Assembly: GCA_913062605.1 (NCBI GenBank)
Contig: CAJXWQ010000004.1
Span: 62,001-126,000, forward strand
Source: an uncultured Cellvibrionales bacterium
GTDB taxonomy: Bacteria; Pseudomonadota; Gammaproteobacteria; Pseudomonadales; Porticoccaceae
Reading direction: 5' to 3'
DNA length: 64,000 bases
The translations under genes and the position numbers were made by a program. The notes beneath the pieces are model-generated. The model made no database searches, had not been told where the DNA came from, and saw nothing but the letters and a program-made list of their open reading frames with translations. Below are positions 19,355-30,237 of the stretch, piece after piece (the first letter of the stretch is position 1; each line of letters opens with the position of its first letter).

Positions 19355-20284
19355 ATGATGGCAGTTAGTGATGCAATGAAACAGAAATATGGCCGGGTTG
19401 GCGTGCTTTATGGAGGCACCTCCGCTGAGCGTGATATTTCGCTGCTTTCGGGACAGGCCGTGATAAAGGCTTTGCATCGTTGTGGTGTTGAGGTGGTGCC
19501 TATTGATGTGGGTGCTGACTTATTACAGCAGTTGCCAGCACACCGTTTAGACCGAGCGCTGATTATGTTGCATGGCCCTGGTGGTGAAGATGGGAGTCTT
19601 CAGGGTGCGTTGCAATTTCTGGGTCTGCCATACACAGGGAGCGGTGTGTTCGCCTCGGCGTTAGCGATGGATAAATTACACAGTAAACAATTTTGGAAGG
19701 GGGTGGGGTTACCCACACCCAAGTTTGCCGTGTTGAATAAAGAGACTGATTGGCAGGAAACCTTGGATTCACTGGGCGGTGTTGTGATGGTGAAGCCATC
19801 GCATGAAGGATCCAGTCTTGGGATGACTCGTGCTGATAGCAAAGATGCATTGAGAGGCGCATGGCAAGCCGCAGCAAAACTAGATAGTAGTGTCATCGCT
19901 GAACAATGGATTGTCGGGGCTGAGTACACCGTGGCTGTTCTTGGTGACGAAATGCTGCCATCTATTAAGTTGGAAACCGATCACACTTTTTATGATTACG
20001 ATGCCAAGTATCTTGCTGATGATACTCGCTACTTGTGCCCTTGTGGTTTGGATACAGAGGCGGAGGCAGAGCTAAGGCAGTTGGCACGCACTGCATTTAA
20101 TAGTTTGAGCTGTAGTGGCTGGGGTCGGGTAGATGTGATGGCCAATGAAGCCGGTGATTTTTTCCTACTTGAGGTGAACACCATTCCTGGAATGACTGAT
20201 CATAGTTTGGTGCCGATGGCTGCAGCTGAGGCTGGTTATAGCTTTGATGATTTGGTGTTGAGGATTTTGGATACGTCTTTCTAG
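19355..20284 (+). CDS. ddl: D-alanine:D-alanine ligase
   Basis: A 309-residue ATP-grasp ligase of the DdlB type. Markers are the N-terminal VLYGGTSAERDISLLSG, KPSHEGSSLGM (ATP-binding loop) and LLEVNTIPGMTDHS near the C-terminus (Mg2+ and product binding). It supplies D-Ala-D-Ala to MurF. Consecutive ATGs at 19355 and 19358 are possible starts. Ddl lies between murC and ftsQ, as in Enterobacteria and Pseudomonas. Confidence 0.95.
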   Translation: MMAVSDAMKQKYGRVGVLYGGTSAERDISLLSGQAVIKALHRCGVEVVPIDVGADLLQQLPAHRLDRALIMLHGPGGEDGSLQGALQFLGLPYTGSGVFASALAMDKLHSKQFWKGVGLPTPKFAVLNKETDWQETLDSLGGVVMVKPSHEGSSLGMTRADSKDALRGAWQAAAKLDSSVIAEQWIVGAEYTVAVLGDEMLPSIKLETDHTFYDYDAKYLADDTRYLCPCGLDTEAEAELRQLARTAFNSLSCSGWGRVDVMANEAGDFFLLEVNTIPGMTDHSLVPMAAAEAGYSFDDLVLRILDTSF

Positions 20285-20353
20285 CTAGTAACTAGTTTTT
20301 AAGCGCTAGGTTTTAACGGTTTGGTTTTGTGAATAGGTGTTGAGAGTAAAGTC

Positions 20354-21184
20354 ATGGTGGCAAACAGTCTTCAGGGTAAGGGCGCAAGACGGCAGGATGA
20401 ACATTTGCCGTTGCGTGAGCGCCTGCGCTGGTTGACTCGCAGTCTGTCCTTGCTGGCGTTGGTCAGTGTTGTAGCTGGATTGCTGTGGGGTGGCGATCGA
20501 TTGTTTCGGAAGCTAGATGTGCCGATTGGCGTGATTGGGGTAAAAGGTGAGTTTACCCAAGTTGATCAGGGGGATGTTCAAGCGATGGTGGAGCCGCTGA
20601 TCAATGGGGGTATTCTCAGCCTGAACTTGGCAAAAATACGTCACCAGCTGGAGCTACACCCCTGGATTGAGCGGGTTGCTGTTAGTCGCCAGTGGCCCGG
20701 AGGGCTGGTGATCAATGTGGTTGAGGAAGTGGCAATTGCACGATGGGGCGAGCATGGTTTTCTAAATAGTCGAGGCGAAATGCTGGAGATTGGAGATAAC
20801 AGCGATCTAATGCATTTGCCTCTTTTGCAGGGTGAGGTGCATACCGAGCGATCATTAATGAAAGCCTACCGGGAAGTGGCTCAGTTGTTGCTGCCATCGG
20901 GTTTGAAGATTGTTGCACTGAAGCGAGATGTGCGTGGAGCTTTGTGGCTGAGTCTTGAAAATGGCCTTGAGTTGGTCGTTGGTCGTGGTCAGGTGATGGA
21001 AAAAATGCGTAGGTTTTTGGTGGTTTGGGAGCTGGCGTTAAAAACACAGGTTGAGCGAATTGCCCGAGTGGATATCCGTTATGACAACGGTGTTGCTGTG
21101 CAGTGGGCAGAAAAAATTTCAGCCGTACAACCGAAAGAGATATCAGTATTAATAGTGGCACCGGATTTTCCGGGCCAAGCATGA
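20354..21184 (+). CDS. ftsQ: Cell division protein FtsQ
   Basis: A 276-residue bitopic protein with a basic cytoplasmic tail, a membrane helix (about 33-52), a POTRA domain starting around residue 60 (GVIGVKGEF) and an FtsQ beta domain. It recruits FtsL/FtsB and regulates FtsWI. It is ten bases upstream of ftsA. The position between ddl and ftsA is invariant in this class. Confidence 0.94.
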   Translation: MVANSLQGKGARRQDEHLPLRERLRWLTRSLSLLALVSVVAGLLWGGDRLFRKLDVPIGVIGVKGEFTQVDQGDVQAMVEPLINGGILSLNLAKIRHQLELHPWIERVAVSRQWPGGLVINVVEEVAIARWGEHGFLNSRGEMLEIGDNSDLMHLPLLQGEVHTERSLMKAYREVAQLLLPSGLKIVALKRDVRGALWLSLENGLELVVGRGQVMEKMRRFLVVWELALKTQVERIARVDIRYDNGVAVQWAEKISAVQPKEISVLIVAPDFPGQA

Positions 21185-21193
21185 GGTCGAAAA

Positions 21194-22435
21194 ATGGCGA
21201 ACTCCAATGAAGAGCAATTGATTGTTGGTCTGGATATCGGTACTTCCAAGGTGGTGTCCATTGTTGGGCAAGCAGGACCCGACGGCTCTCTTGAAATTGT
21301 GGGTACCGGGTTGCACCCCTCTTCCGGTTTAAAGAAGGGAGTGGTGGTTAATATCGAGTCTACGGTGCATTCCATTCAGCGGGCCATTGAAGAGGCTGAG
21401 CTGATGGCGGGCTGCCATATTCATTCTGTTTTTGCAGGCATTGCAGGTAGCCATATTCGGAGCCTAAATTCTCACGGAATAGTCGCCATTCGGGATCGCG
21501 AAGTATTACCCCTGGATATTGAGCGGGTGATTGATGCGGCGCGCGCTGTGGCGATCCCTGCTGATCAGGAAATACTCCATGTGTTACCACAGGAATTTAT
21601 TATTGATAACCAGGAAGGTGTGCGTGAACCGTTAGGAATGTCGGGCGTGCGGTTGGAATCGAAAGTACATCTAGTGACCTGTGCAGCAAATGCGGCTCAG
21701 AACATCAAAAAATGCATTCGCCGATGTGGGCTTGAAGTAGACGACATTATTCTGGAGCAACTGGCATCCAGCTATGCCGTGCTCACTGAAGATGAAAAGC
21801 AGCTGGGTGTGTGTCTGGTGGATGTTGGTGGCGGGACAACAGATATCGCCATCTTTACTGATGGCGCAATTCGTCATACCGGGGTGATTCCCATAGCGGG
21901 TGACCAGGTAACCAATGATATTGCGCATGCGCTGCGTACTCCAACTGCTCATGCGGAAGATCTGAAAATCAAGTACGCCTGTGCTCTGGCTAAATTGGCG
22001 GGGCCTGATGAGACCATCAAAGTTCCCAGTGTCGGTGAGCGCCCTCCTCGGGATTTATCGCGTCAGGCATTGGCGGAAGTAACAGAGCCGCGTTATGACG
22101 AATTGTTCACCTTGGTTCAGGCGGAATTGCGCCGCAGTGGATTTGAAGACTTGGTAGCTGCAGGGATGGTACTGACAGGTGGTACCGCCAAGATGGAAGG
22201 TGCAGTTGAGTTGGCAGAAGAGATATTTCATATGCCGGTGCGGCTTGGCTCTCCACAGAATATTAAAGGGCTGACAGACATTGTCGATAATCCAATTTAT
22301 TCAACCGGGGTTGGTTTGTTGCTGTATGGAATGCAGCAGCAGCAGGAAGGTGTACGCCCAACCAAGCATCGGGAAGGCAGTAGTGGTAGTGGTTTTATGA
22401 GTCAGATGAAAGGCTGGTTTCAGGGTAATTTATAA
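21194..22435 (+). CDS. ftsA: Cell division protein FtsA
   Basis: A 413-residue actin-like ATPase that tethers FtsZ to the membrane. Visible are the phosphate-1 motif VGLDIGTSKV (about 12-21), VDVGGGTTDIA (phosphate-2) and LTGGTAKMEG (adenosine). A C-terminal amphipathic helix (SQMKGWFQ) serves as the membrane-targeting sequence. ftsZ starts 45 bases downstream. Confidence 0.97.
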   Translation: MANSNEEQLIVGLDIGTSKVVSIVGQAGPDGSLEIVGTGLHPSSGLKKGVVVNIESTVHSIQRAIEEAELMAGCHIHSVFAGIAGSHIRSLNSHGIVAIRDREVLPLDIERVIDAARAVAIPADQEILHVLPQEFIIDNQEGVREPLGMSGVRLESKVHLVTCAANAAQNIKKCIRRCGLEVDDIILEQLASSYAVLTEDEKQLGVCLVDVGGGTTDIAIFTDGAIRHTGVIPIAGDQVTNDIAHALRTPTAHAEDLKIKYACALAKLAGPDETIKVPSVGERPPRDLSRQALAEVTEPRYDELFTLVQAELRRSGFEDLVAAGMVLTGGTAKMEGAVELAEEIFHMPVRLGSPQNIKGLTDIVDNPIYSTGVGLLLYGMQQQQEGVRPTKHREGSSGSGFMSQMKGWFQGNL

Positions 22436-22480
22436 ATTTTTTATTTTTAACTTAGGAAGGCAAAACGAGGGGTAATCGTG

Positions 22481-23665
22481 ATGTTTCAAATTATAGATAG
22501 CGTACCGGATAGCGCAGAAATCAAGGTCATCGGTGTCGGTGGCGGCGGTGGTAATGCACTCCGGCATATGATGGAAAGTGCAGTAGACGGTGTGGAGTTT
22601 ATCTGTGCCAATACTGATTCTCAGGCACTTAAGGATATGGGTGATGCCACTATTCTTCAGTTGGGCAATGGACTGACTAAAGGGTTGGGTGCAGGTGCCA
22701 ACCCTGAAGTTGGACGACAAGCAGCAATGGAAGATCGTGACCGTATTGCTGATGTTTTGCAGGGTGCCGACATGGTCTTTATTACTGCGGGCATGGGTGG
22801 AGGCACTGGTACTGGTGCGGCCCCTATCGTGGCAGATGTGGCTAAGGAGCTGGGTATTTTGACGGTAGCTGTTGTGACGCGACCCTTTATCTTTGAGGGC
22901 CGTAAGCGTATGGCTGTTGCCGAGGAAGGGCTAAAAGACCTCAAGGATAAGGTGGACTCACTGATTACAGTGCCTAATGAGAAATTGCTGCAAGTGCTGG
23001 GTAAGACGACCAGCTTGTTGGAAGCATTTAAGGCTGCCAATGATGTATTGCTGGGTGCGGTTCAAGGAATTGCTGATTTGATCATTCGTCCAGGGATGAT
23101 CAACGTGGATTTCGCGGATGTGCGTACGGTGATGTCTGAGATGGGCCAGGCAATGATGGGTACTGGTGAGTCTGTCGGTGAAGAGCGCGCCCGTGAAGCG
23201 GCAGAAACTGCTATTCACAGTCCACTGCTGGAAGATATCAACTTGCAGGGTGCACGTGGTATTTTGGTGAATATCACTGCGGGACCAGATCTGTCTCTGG
23301 GAGAGTTCTCTGATGTGGGTGATACGGTAGAGGGTTTTGCATCGGACAATGCAACAGTTGTTGTTGGTACTGTGATTGACCCAGAGATGGGCGATAAGCT
23401 GCGGGTAACTGTTGTTGCTACTGGGTTAGGACAGCCTGTTGAGCGGAAACAGCCAACGAAAGTAATTGATAATACCCCTGTTACTGAGACCACTAGCATT
23501 CGTAAGAGCAGTGGTGAAACAGACTATGATGCACTTGAAAAGCCCACTGTTATTCGTCGGGGCCCTTCAGGAAGTGAGGCTGTAGCGCGTAAATTAGATA
23601 CTAGGACTGACCCAGATATGGATTATCTGGATATTCCGGCCTTTTTGCGTCGTCAGGCGGACTAA
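22481..23665 (+). CDS. ftsZ: Cell division protein FtsZ
   Basis: A 394-residue tubulin-like GTPase that forms the Z ring. It contains the tubulin signature [10 protein letters not shown] (about 104-113), the T7 synergy loop region [11 protein letters not shown] and the C-terminal conserved peptide [12 protein letters not shown], which binds FtsA/ZipA. ATG 22481 follows a GAGGGG site; GTG 22478 directly before it would add one residue. Confidence 0.97.
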   Translation: MFQIIDSVPDSAEIKVIGVGGGGGNALRHMMESAVDGVEFICANTDSQALKDMGDATILQLGNGLTKGLGAGANPEVGRQAAMEDRDRIADVLQGADMVFITAGMGGGTGTGAAPIVADVAKELGILTVAVVTRPFIFEGRKRMAVAEEGLKDLKDKVDSLITVPNEKLLQVLGKTTSLLEAFKAANDVLLGAVQGIADLIIRPGMINVDFADVRTVMSEMGQAMMGTGESVGEERAREAAETAIHSPLLEDINLQGARGILVNITAGPDLSLGEFSDVGDTVEGFASDNATVVVGTVIDPEMGDKLRVTVVATGLGQPVERKQPTKVIDNTPVTETTSIRKSSGETDYDALEKPTVIRRGPSGSEAVARKLDTRTDPDMDYLDIPAFLRRQAD

Positions 23666-23681
23666 TGCACAGTGCACAAGG

Positions 23682-23739
23682 CCGCCAGTATTTACCCCTC
23701 AAGCCACGCAATTGATTTTTTAAATAGCGTGGCTGGCGG
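23682..23739. repeat. Nested inverted repeats between ftsZ and lpxC
   Basis: GCCACGC (23703-23709) pairs with GCGTGGC (23727-23733) around a 17-base AT-rich loop. CCGCCAG (23682-23688) can instead pair with CTGGCGG (23733-23739). The two helices share bases, so they could be alternative structures. No T-run follows directly. It may be an imperfect terminator or attenuator between the division genes and lpxC. Confidence 0.5.
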
Positions 23740-23875
23740 TTCTTGATTTGGAGCTGTGGACGCAGTTCTGCTAGTATTGCGCCCTTGCTTTTTAAGACGA
23801 GCCTGATTTTCAGGATGGTTAGGGCGACGGACTTTGCTTGGTTTTAGGTGATAGTGATTTGAGTGGCAGTGAGTA

Positions 23876-24790
23876 GTGATCAGACAACGTACACTGAATA
23901 ATATAATTCGCGCCACGGGCGTCGGGCTTCACACGGGTGAAAAGGTGTACCTAACCCTGCACCCAGCACCGGTAAACACGGGTATTATCTTCCGTCGTAC
24001 CGATCTGGATCCTGTGGTGGAAATATTGGCCAAGGCAGAAAATGTTGGTGAAACGACCCTGTCTACCACCCTAATGAATGGCGATGTGCGCGTTTCCACT
24101 GTGGAGCACTTGCTCTCTGCCATGGCTGGGCTTGGTATCGATAACGCCATTATTGATGTTACCGCACCTGAAGTGCCTATTATGGATGGGAGTGCGGGTC
24201 CCTTTGTGTTCCTGCTGCAGTCGGCGGGCATTAAGGAGCAAGAGGAACCGAAACAGTTTATTCGTATCAAGCGCCCTGTGACGGTAACTGACGGTGACAA
24301 GGTGGCATCCTTTAAGCCCTTTAATGGCTTCAAGGTTAGCTTTTCCATTGATTTTGATCACCCTGCGTTTCACAACCGCACCCTGAAAGCCGAAGTGGAT
24401 TTTTGTAGCACCTCTTTTGTGAAAGAGGTCAGTCGCGCCAGGACCTTTGGTTTTATGCATGAAATTGAATACCTGCGGTCGCAAGGTCTAGCTCGTGGCG
24501 GCAGTATGGATAATGCTATTGTGGTTGACGAATATCGGGTTTTAAATGAGGATGGTCTTCGTTACGAAGATGAGTTTGTAAAGCACAAAATTCTTGATGC
24601 AATAGGTGATTTATACCTGTTGGGTAATAGCCTTATTGGTGAGTTTGTGGCCCATAAGTCGGGGCATGGACTCAATAATGCATCATTGAGAGAGCTGATT
24701 TCTCAGAAAGATGCTTGGGAGGTGGTGACCTTTGAAAATGATGAAGATGAGGCCCCTATCTCATATATGAAGCCTTTGCTCGCCGTATAA
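23876..24790 (+). CDS. lpxC: UDP-3-O-acyl-GlcNAc deacetylase LpxC
   Basis: A 304-residue zinc deacetylase catalysing the committed step of lipid A synthesis. Zinc ligands are visible in VEHLLSA (first His), [10 protein letters not shown] (His and Asp) and the catalytic HGLNN block. The N-terminus GVGLHTG is typical. The start is GTG 23876, giving the conserved opening MIRQRTL. It follows ftsZ after 210 bases, which include nested inverted repeats and probably its own promoter. Confidence 0.96.
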   Translation: MIRQRTLNNIIRATGVGLHTGEKVYLTLHPAPVNTGIIFRRTDLDPVVEILAKAENVGETTLSTTLMNGDVRVSTVEHLLSAMAGLGIDNAIIDVTAPEVPIMDGSAGPFVFLLQSAGIKEQEEPKQFIRIKRPVTVTDGDKVASFKPFNGFKVSFSIDFDHPAFHNRTLKAEVDFCSTSFVKEVSRARTFGFMHEIEYLRSQGLARGGSMDNAIVVDEYRVLNEDGLRYEDEFVKHKILDAIGDLYLLGNSLIGEFVAHKSGHGLNNASLRELISQKDAWEVVTFENDEDEAPISYMKPLLAV

Positions 24791-24846
24791 TATTGGTTTG
24801 GAAATAGAGAGATAAGAAAACTGTAGAGCTATAGAACGATAGAATT

Positions 24847-25767
24847 GTGAATATTATTTTTATCAGTAATCGCGAGGGCAAGTCCCGGTCTCTGACGCTC
24901 AATACTTGGGCGAAAGTGCTGCTGTCTGTGTGTTTGTTGGGGCTCCCTGTTTGCAGTGGTCTTTATCTGGGTATGCAGTTTAGTGGTGACAAGGTTAACC
25001 TACTTGGTTCTATAGAAACAATGAAGCAAGAGTTGGCCCAGCAACAAGCTGAGCTGGAGGCTGGTCGAGAAGCTGCTCGTCAGAAGGTAGAAGCCTTAAC
25101 TCTAAAGTTGGCTGCTATGCAGGCAAGACTAGTGAGGTTGGATGCACTGGGTGAGCGTCTGACAGACATGGCTAGTCTTGATGATGGTGAATTCGATTTT
25201 AGTCAGCAGTCAGCATTGGGTGGCCCAGAGCAGGAGTGGACCTCTACTTACCAACATAGTGATTTAGAAAAGCTCTACACCCAGTTGCAAAGCCAGTTGG
25301 AGAGCAAAGAAAGTCAGCTTGAAATTCTTGAGTCCCTCATGGTTGACCGCAAGATAAAACAGCAGAGTGCTGTTACTGGTCGCCCTATTAAAAAAGGTTG
25401 GATGTCATCTGGTTTTGGCCATCGCACTGACCCGTTTAAGGGGCACAGGGCTTGGCATAATGGTGTAGATTTTGCCGGGAAAGATGGATCCGATATTGTT
25501 TCAGTGGCTTCAGGTGTGGTCACATGGTCCGGTGATAGGAACGGCTATGGTCAAATGCTTGAATTGGACCACGGTGAGGGTTATATCACCCGTTACGCTC
25601 ATAATAAGAAAAACCTAGTTAACGTAGGCGATATCGTTAAGAAAGGTGAAGTCATTGGCCTTATGGGTAGTAGTGGTCGTTCCACTGGACCCCATGTACA
25701 TTTTGAAGTCTACAAAAACGGTCGCGCCGTTGACCCTGCCAGTTATATCCGACGTACTATCCGATAA
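24847..25767 (+). CDS. M23 family murein endopeptidase, membrane anchored
   Basis: A 306-residue protein. A short cytoplasmic end is followed by a membrane helix (about 20-42), a periplasmic coiled coil (about 58-105) and an M23/LytM domain (about 190-300) with intact zinc motifs HNGVDFAG and HVHFEVY. Such enzymes cleave crosslinks in peptidoglycan. The same gene lies between lpxC and secA in pseudomonads. The start is GTG 24847, placed by the conserved N-terminal MNIIFIS. The intact catalytic residues argue for an active hydrolase rather than an EnvC-like activator. Confidence 0.88.
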   Translation: MNIIFISNREGKSRSLTLNTWAKVLLSVCLLGLPVCSGLYLGMQFSGDKVNLLGSIETMKQELAQQQAELEAGREAARQKVEALTLKLAAMQARLVRLDALGERLTDMASLDDGEFDFSQQSALGGPEQEWTSTYQHSDLEKLYTQLQSQLESKESQLEILESLMVDRKIKQQSAVTGRPIKKGWMSSGFGHRTDPFKGHRAWHNGVDFAGKDGSDIVSVASGVVTWSGDRNGYGQMLELDHGEGYITRYAHNKKNLVNVGDIVKKGEVIGLMGSSGRSTGPHVHFEVYKNGRAVDPASYIRRTIR

Positions 25768-25799
25768 TCTCTAAGTAATAACCTCTTTTCTCTTTTCGT

Positions 25800-25813
25800 A
25801 GGGGCTTGCCCCT
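25800..25813 (+). other. Short GC hairpin in the secA leader
   Basis: GGGG (25801-25804) and CCCC (25809-25812) flank a CTTG tetraloop, extended by an A-T pair. It ends 25 bases before the secA start codon. There is no long T-run after it. It may shape translation initiation of secA or merely weaken read-through from the peptidase gene. Confidence 0.4.
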
Positions 25814-25838
25814 TGTCAGCTATCTTTTGGATCGACCA

Positions 25839-28535
25839 ATGAACTTGTTAACAAAATTGTTTGGCAGTAAAAATGACCGTGAAATCAAGCGGATGCTAAA
25901 AATAGTTAAACGCATCAATGGGTTGGAGGAAGAGCTGGCCCTACTTTCGGATGAAGAATTAAAGTCAAAAACAGATCAGTTTAAGCAGCGTCACCAAGGG
26001 GGTGAAACCTTGGATCAGCTGCTGCCCGAAGCATTTGCCACCGTGCGTGAGGCCGCCAAGCGCAGTCTGGGTCTACGCCATTTTGATATGCAGCTGGTGG
26101 GTGGGATAACCCTCCATGAAGGGCGAATTTCCGAGATGCGAACAGGTGAGGGTAAAACGCTAGTGGCTACCCTTGCAGCCTATCTCAATGCGCTTGCTGG
26201 CGAAGGTGTTCATATTGTGACGGTCAATGAATATTTGGCTAACCGGGATGCGCTGTGGATGTCACCGGTGTATGAATTTCTCGGCATGCGAGCAGATGTA
26301 ATTCTGTCTAGGCAGCCGGCTGAGGAAAAGTCCCGAGCTTATCAGGCTGACATTACCTATGGCACTAATAATGAATTTGGTTTTGACTATCTCCGCGACA
26401 ATATGGTGATGAGTCTGGATGATAAGGTTCAGCGAGGGCTAACCTACGCGATTGTTGACGAAGTGGATTCCATCTTGATTGACGAGGCGCGGACCCCGCT
26501 CGTTATCTCGGGGGCAGCGGAAGACAGTTCGGCCCTGTATCAGCGTATGAATAAGTTGATCCCCTCCTTGAATCCTCATAGTGAGGAAAGTCCTGGTGAT
26601 TATGTTATTGATGAAAAGGCGCGTCAGGTGGAGCTTACAGAGGAAGGGCACCAGAAAATAGAGTCTTTGCTTGAAAGTGAGGGCTTACTTCAGGAAGGGG
26701 ATAGCCTCTATAACGCGACGAATCTCGGGCTGCTGCATCATGTGCAGTCAGCGTTGAAAGCACATTATTTGTTCACCAAAGATGTGGAATACATTGTTCA
26801 GGAAGGACAGGTTGTATTGATTGATGAACATACGGGCCGGACCATGTCAGGTCGTCGTTTATCCGAAGGTTTGCATCAGGCCATCGAAGCGAAGGAAGGC
26901 GTCCATATTCAGAGTGAGAGTCAGACGCTGGCATCGACCACGTTCCAGAACTATTTCCGCCAATATCAGAAGCTGGCAGGTATGACGGGTACTGCTGATA
27001 CAGAGGCTTATGAGTTTCATCAGATCTATGGCTTGCCAGTGGTCGTCATTCCAACAAACATGCCAGTGGCCAGAAATGATCTCAATGATTTGATTTACCT
27101 GACAACAGATGAAAAGTTTGATGCAGTGGTGGCAGATATCAAGTCCTCTATTGAGGAAAATGCACCTGTTCTAGTGGGTACCGCGACCATTGAGTCTTCT
27201 GAAATCATGTCTGCACGATTAGATGCAGCCAAAATCCCACACCAAGTACTGAATGCCAAGTTTCACGAAAAAGAAGCACAAATTATTGCTCAAGCTGGCC
27301 GGCCAGGTACGGTCACCATTGCCACAAATATGGCGGGTCGTGGTACAGATATTGTGTTGGGTGGTAATTGGGAGGTTGAAGTGGCCTCAATGGAGAACCC
27401 ATCTGAAGCCAAGATACAGCTTGTTAAGGATGAATGGCAAAAGCGCCATGATCAGGTGATTACGGCAGGCGGGTTACATATTCTGTGTACCGAGCGACAT
27501 GAATCACGCCGCATTGATAATCAGTTACGTGGTCGTGCTGGTCGACAGGGTGATCCGGGGGTTTCTCGCTTTTATCTGTCATTGGAAGACCCTTTGATGC
27601 GGTTGTTTGCTTCGGACCGGGTGAAGAACATGATGCGCGCGCTGGGGATGGAAAATGGCGAAGCAATTGAGCACCGGATGGTAACCAATGCAATCGAGAA
27701 AGCTCAGCGCAAGGTGGAAGGGCGCAACTTTGATATGCGTAAAAGCTTACTGGAATATGATGATGTAGCCAATGACCAGCGGCAAGTAGTCTATCAGCAG
27801 CGTAATGATTTGCTGTCTGCGGACGATATTGGTGATGTGATTACTAATGTAAGAGATGACGTGGTTAACACGTCTATTAGTTATTACATTCCTCCTCAGA
27901 GTTTGGCTGAGCAGTGGGATATTACTGGTTTGGAGGAGTATCTGGTAGCAGAGTTTGGTTTGAAATTACCGCTACAAGAATGGCTGGAAGCAGATGAGCG
28001 TTTGAATGAGGGTGGGCTGAAAGATCGAATTCAGCAGAGTATGAATGAAGCTTATGAGAAAAAATCTGAAGATATTGGCTCAGATATGCGCATCATAGAA
28101 AGGCAGGTGATGTTGCAGGTAGTCGACACTCTTTGGAAAGAACACCTCTCTAATATGGATCGCTTGCGTCAAGGTATCGGGTTGCGTGCCTATGCTCAGA
28201 AAAACCCCAGGCAAGAGTACAAGCGAGAGTCCTTCGAGTTGTTCCAGCAAATGTTGGAAAATATTAAGCTTGAGACTATTCGCTTTCTCAGTCGGGTTCA
28301 GGTGCGCAGTCGAGAAGAAGCTGAGGAGCTTGAGCGTCAACAGCGAGAGGCTCAGCAACGCCAGCAGTTACAAATGCAGCACGATGAGGTATCGGCTATT
28401 GATAATGGTGGTGGGAAGCCTGCCCCACAAGTGGATCAACCATTCGTCAGGGGTAGTAAGAAGGTGGGGAGAAATGATCCTTGCCCCTGTGGCAGCAAGA
28501 AGAAATATAAGCAGTGTCATGGTCGCCTTTCATAA
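25839..28535 (+). CDS. secA: Preprotein translocase ATPase SecA
   Basis: An 898-residue motor of the Sec pathway. It has nucleotide-binding domain 1 with [26 protein letters not shown], the preprotein-crosslinking domain, NBD2 ([10 protein letters not shown]), helical wing/scaffold regions, and the C-terminal zinc-binding linker [17 protein letters not shown] that binds SecB. ATG 25839 was chosen because it gives the family N-terminus ([13 protein letters not shown]). The frame extends 11 codons upstream without homology. No SecM-like gene is present upstream. Confidence 0.96.
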   Translation: MNLLTKLFGSKNDREIKRMLKIVKRINGLEEELALLSDEELKSKTDQFKQRHQGGETLDQLLPEAFATVREAAKRSLGLRHFDMQLVGGITLHEGRISEMRTGEGKTLVATLAAYLNALAGEGVHIVTVNEYLANRDALWMSPVYEFLGMRADVILSRQPAEEKSRAYQADITYGTNNEFGFDYLRDNMVMSLDDKVQRGLTYAIVDEVDSILIDEARTPLVISGAAEDSSALYQRMNKLIPSLNPHSEESPGDYVIDEKARQVELTEEGHQKIESLLESEGLLQEGDSLYNATNLGLLHHVQSALKAHYLFTKDVEYIVQEGQVVLIDEHTGRTMSGRRLSEGLHQAIEAKEGVHIQSESQTLASTTFQNYFRQYQKLAGMTGTADTEAYEFHQIYGLPVVVIPTNMPVARNDLNDLIYLTTDEKFDAVVADIKSSIEENAPVLVGTATIESSEIMSARLDAAKIPHQVLNAKFHEKEAQIIAQAGRPGTVTIATNMAGRGTDIVLGGNWEVEVASMENPSEAKIQLVKDEWQKRHDQVITAGGLHILCTERHESRRIDNQLRGRAGRQGDPGVSRFYLSLEDPLMRLFASDRVKNMMRALGMENGEAIEHRMVTNAIEKAQRKVEGRNFDMRKSLLEYDDVANDQRQVVYQQRNDLLSADDIGDVITNVRDDVVNTSISYYIPPQSLAEQWDITGLEEYLVAEFGLKLPLQEWLEADERLNEGGLKDRIQQSMNEAYEKKSEDIGSDMRIIERQVMLQVVDTLWKEHLSNMDRLRQGIGLRAYAQKNPRQEYKRESFELFQQMLENIKLETIRFLSRVQVRSREEAEELERQQREAQQRQQLQMQHDEVSAIDNGGGKPAPQVDQPFVRGSKKVGRNDPCPCGSKKKYKQCHGRLS

Positions 28536-28615
28536 GGCTGCTTTATGCAGAACTGGTTTGTTTGAACGGGGCCACATCAGTGGTTTCCATCAGAGATAGA
28601 GATAGAGATTGAGTC

Positions 28616-29833
28616 ATGGCTGTTGGTAAAGACTGTTTCCCCAAAATGTATCCAGTGCCTGGCTTTCAGTTGGGTACGACCAGTGCGGGAATCAAGACAC
28701 CGGGTCGGAAAGATTTGGTGGTAATGGAAATTGCTGAAGGTGGTGTTGTTGCAGGTGTTTTTACAAAAAATGCTTTTTGTGCGGCACCGGTTCAACTGAC
28801 TAAAGCTCATATCGCCATTATGCCTCCCCGTTATTTGGTGACCAATACAGGGAATGCCAATGCTGGAACGGGTGAGCCCGGTAAGGAAAATGCGAGAGCA
28901 GTCTGTCGGGCCATGGGGCAGGTTGCTGAGATAGCAGAGGAAGCTGTCTTGCCTTTTTCTACAGGGGTTATTGGTGAACCATTGCCCGTGGAGAAGATCA
29001 TTACAGCATTACCTATGGCTTTTTCTGCGTTATCTGAATCTGGTTGGCAAGATGCAGCACAAGGTATTCTCACGACAGATACCCGGCCTAAAGGCGCCAG
29101 TGTGCAGCTCACTCTGGCGGGTAAAACTGTCACTATTACAGGCGTTTCCAAAGGCTCGGGAATGATTAAGCCTAATATGGCAACGATGCTGGCTTACGTG
29201 GCCACCGATGTCGCATTGGAGCAGACCATGTTGCAGGTGTTGGTGAATGATGCTGTGAATGCATCGTTTAACCGGATCACTGTAGATGGTGATACTTCTA
29301 CTAATGACTGCGCAATGTTAGTGGCTACAGGTGCTTCCGGGGTCAATATCGAAGAGTTGCCTGCGGAGGAACAGGCAAGCTTTAAGTCTGCACTTATAGA
29401 TATTTTCATCTCTCTGGCGCAACAGATTATTCAGGATGGTGAGGGTGCTACTAAATTTGTGACTGTGAATGTAACGGGTGGTGCTGATAGTTCAGAATGC
29501 TTGAGCGTGGCATATACCGTGGCAGAGTCTCCGCTCGTTAAAACAGCATTATTCGCTTCGGATCCTAATTGGGGAAGAATCCTTGCTGCAATTGGTCGTG
29601 CGGATGTGCCCGATTTGGATGTAGACACTGTTCAAGTCTATCTGGGCGACGTGCTGATCGCAGAGCAAGGTGGCAGAGCTGGTAGCTATACCGAGGCGCA
29701 TGGTCAGGCTGTGATGGATCAGGACGAGATATGTATTCGAATCCTCCTTAACCGCGGTAATGTTAGCGAGACAATTTGGACCACAGATTTGTCTTACGAC
29801 TATGTAAAAATTAATGCGGAATACCGGACCTGA
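28616..29833 (+). CDS. argJ: Bifunctional glutamate N-acetyltransferase/amino-acid acetyltransferase ArgJ
   Basis: A 405-residue Ntn-hydrolase-fold enzyme that recycles the acetyl group from acetylornithine to glutamate in arginine synthesis. The precursor self-cleaves before the threonine of KPNMATML (about residue 190), giving alpha and beta chains; the GSGMIKPNMATM block is intact. It follows secA by 80 bases, as in Pseudomonas. Its stop overlaps the mutT start by one base (TGATG), so mutT is translationally coupled. Confidence 0.95.
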   Translation: MAVGKDCFPKMYPVPGFQLGTTSAGIKTPGRKDLVVMEIAEGGVVAGVFTKNAFCAAPVQLTKAHIAIMPPRYLVTNTGNANAGTGEPGKENARAVCRAMGQVAEIAEEAVLPFSTGVIGEPLPVEKIITALPMAFSALSESGWQDAAQGILTTDTRPKGASVQLTLAGKTVTITGVSKGSGMIKPNMATMLAYVATDVALEQTMLQVLVNDAVNASFNRITVDGDTSTNDCAMLVATGASGVNIEELPAEEQASFKSALIDIFISLAQQIIQDGEGATKFVTVNVTGGADSSECLSVAYTVAESPLVKTALFASDPNWGRILAAIGRADVPDLDVDTVQVYLGDVLIAEQGGRAGSYTEAHGQAVMDQDEICIRILLNRGNVSETIWTTDLSYDYVKINAEYRT

Positions 29834-30231
29834 TGGCACCCATTCATGTGGCTGCGGCAGTCATTGTTGGAGAGAATGGTAAAATTCTGATAGCCCGGCG
29901 ACCTGATCATGTGCATAAGGGTGGCCTCTGGGAATTTCCTGGCGGTAAAGTGGAAGAGGGGGAGTTTGTCCAAGTTGCTCTGGCCCGTGAGCTGGAAGAA
30001 GAGTTGGCTATTAGTGTGATAGGGGCCGAACCACTACTCAATATTCACCATGTGTATACGGAAAAAACTGTTCTGCTCGACGTATGGAAGGTCACTAAAT
30101 TTTCTGGTGATCCGAGAGGGAATGAGGGGCAGGCAATCGCTTGGGTGGCAGTTGATCAGCTGGAGCAATATCAATTTCCAGAAGCTAATCAGCCTATTAT
30201 CGATATGCTTAAGTCTCAGTCTAATCTTTAA
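29833..30231 (+). CDS. mutT: 8-oxo-dGTP diphosphatase MutT (Nudix)
   Basis: A 132-residue Nudix hydrolase with an intact Nudix box: GGKVEEGE at about 36-43, then RELEEEL. It removes 8-oxo-dGTP from the nucleotide pool and so prevents A:T to C:G transversions. Size and the N-terminal VAAAVIVGENGKILIARR match MutT. It is coupled to argJ and convergent with yacG. The secA-argJ-mutT-(yacG-coaE-pilD) neighbourhood is conserved in related gammaproteobacteria. Confidence 0.92.
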   Translation: MAPIHVAAAVIVGENGKILIARRPDHVHKGGLWEFPGGKVEEGEFVQVALARELEEELAISVIGAEPLLNIHHVYTEKTVLLDVWKVTKFSGDPRGNEGQAIAWVAVDQLEQYQFPEANQPIIDMLKSQSNL

Positions 30232-30237
30232 ATGTGT

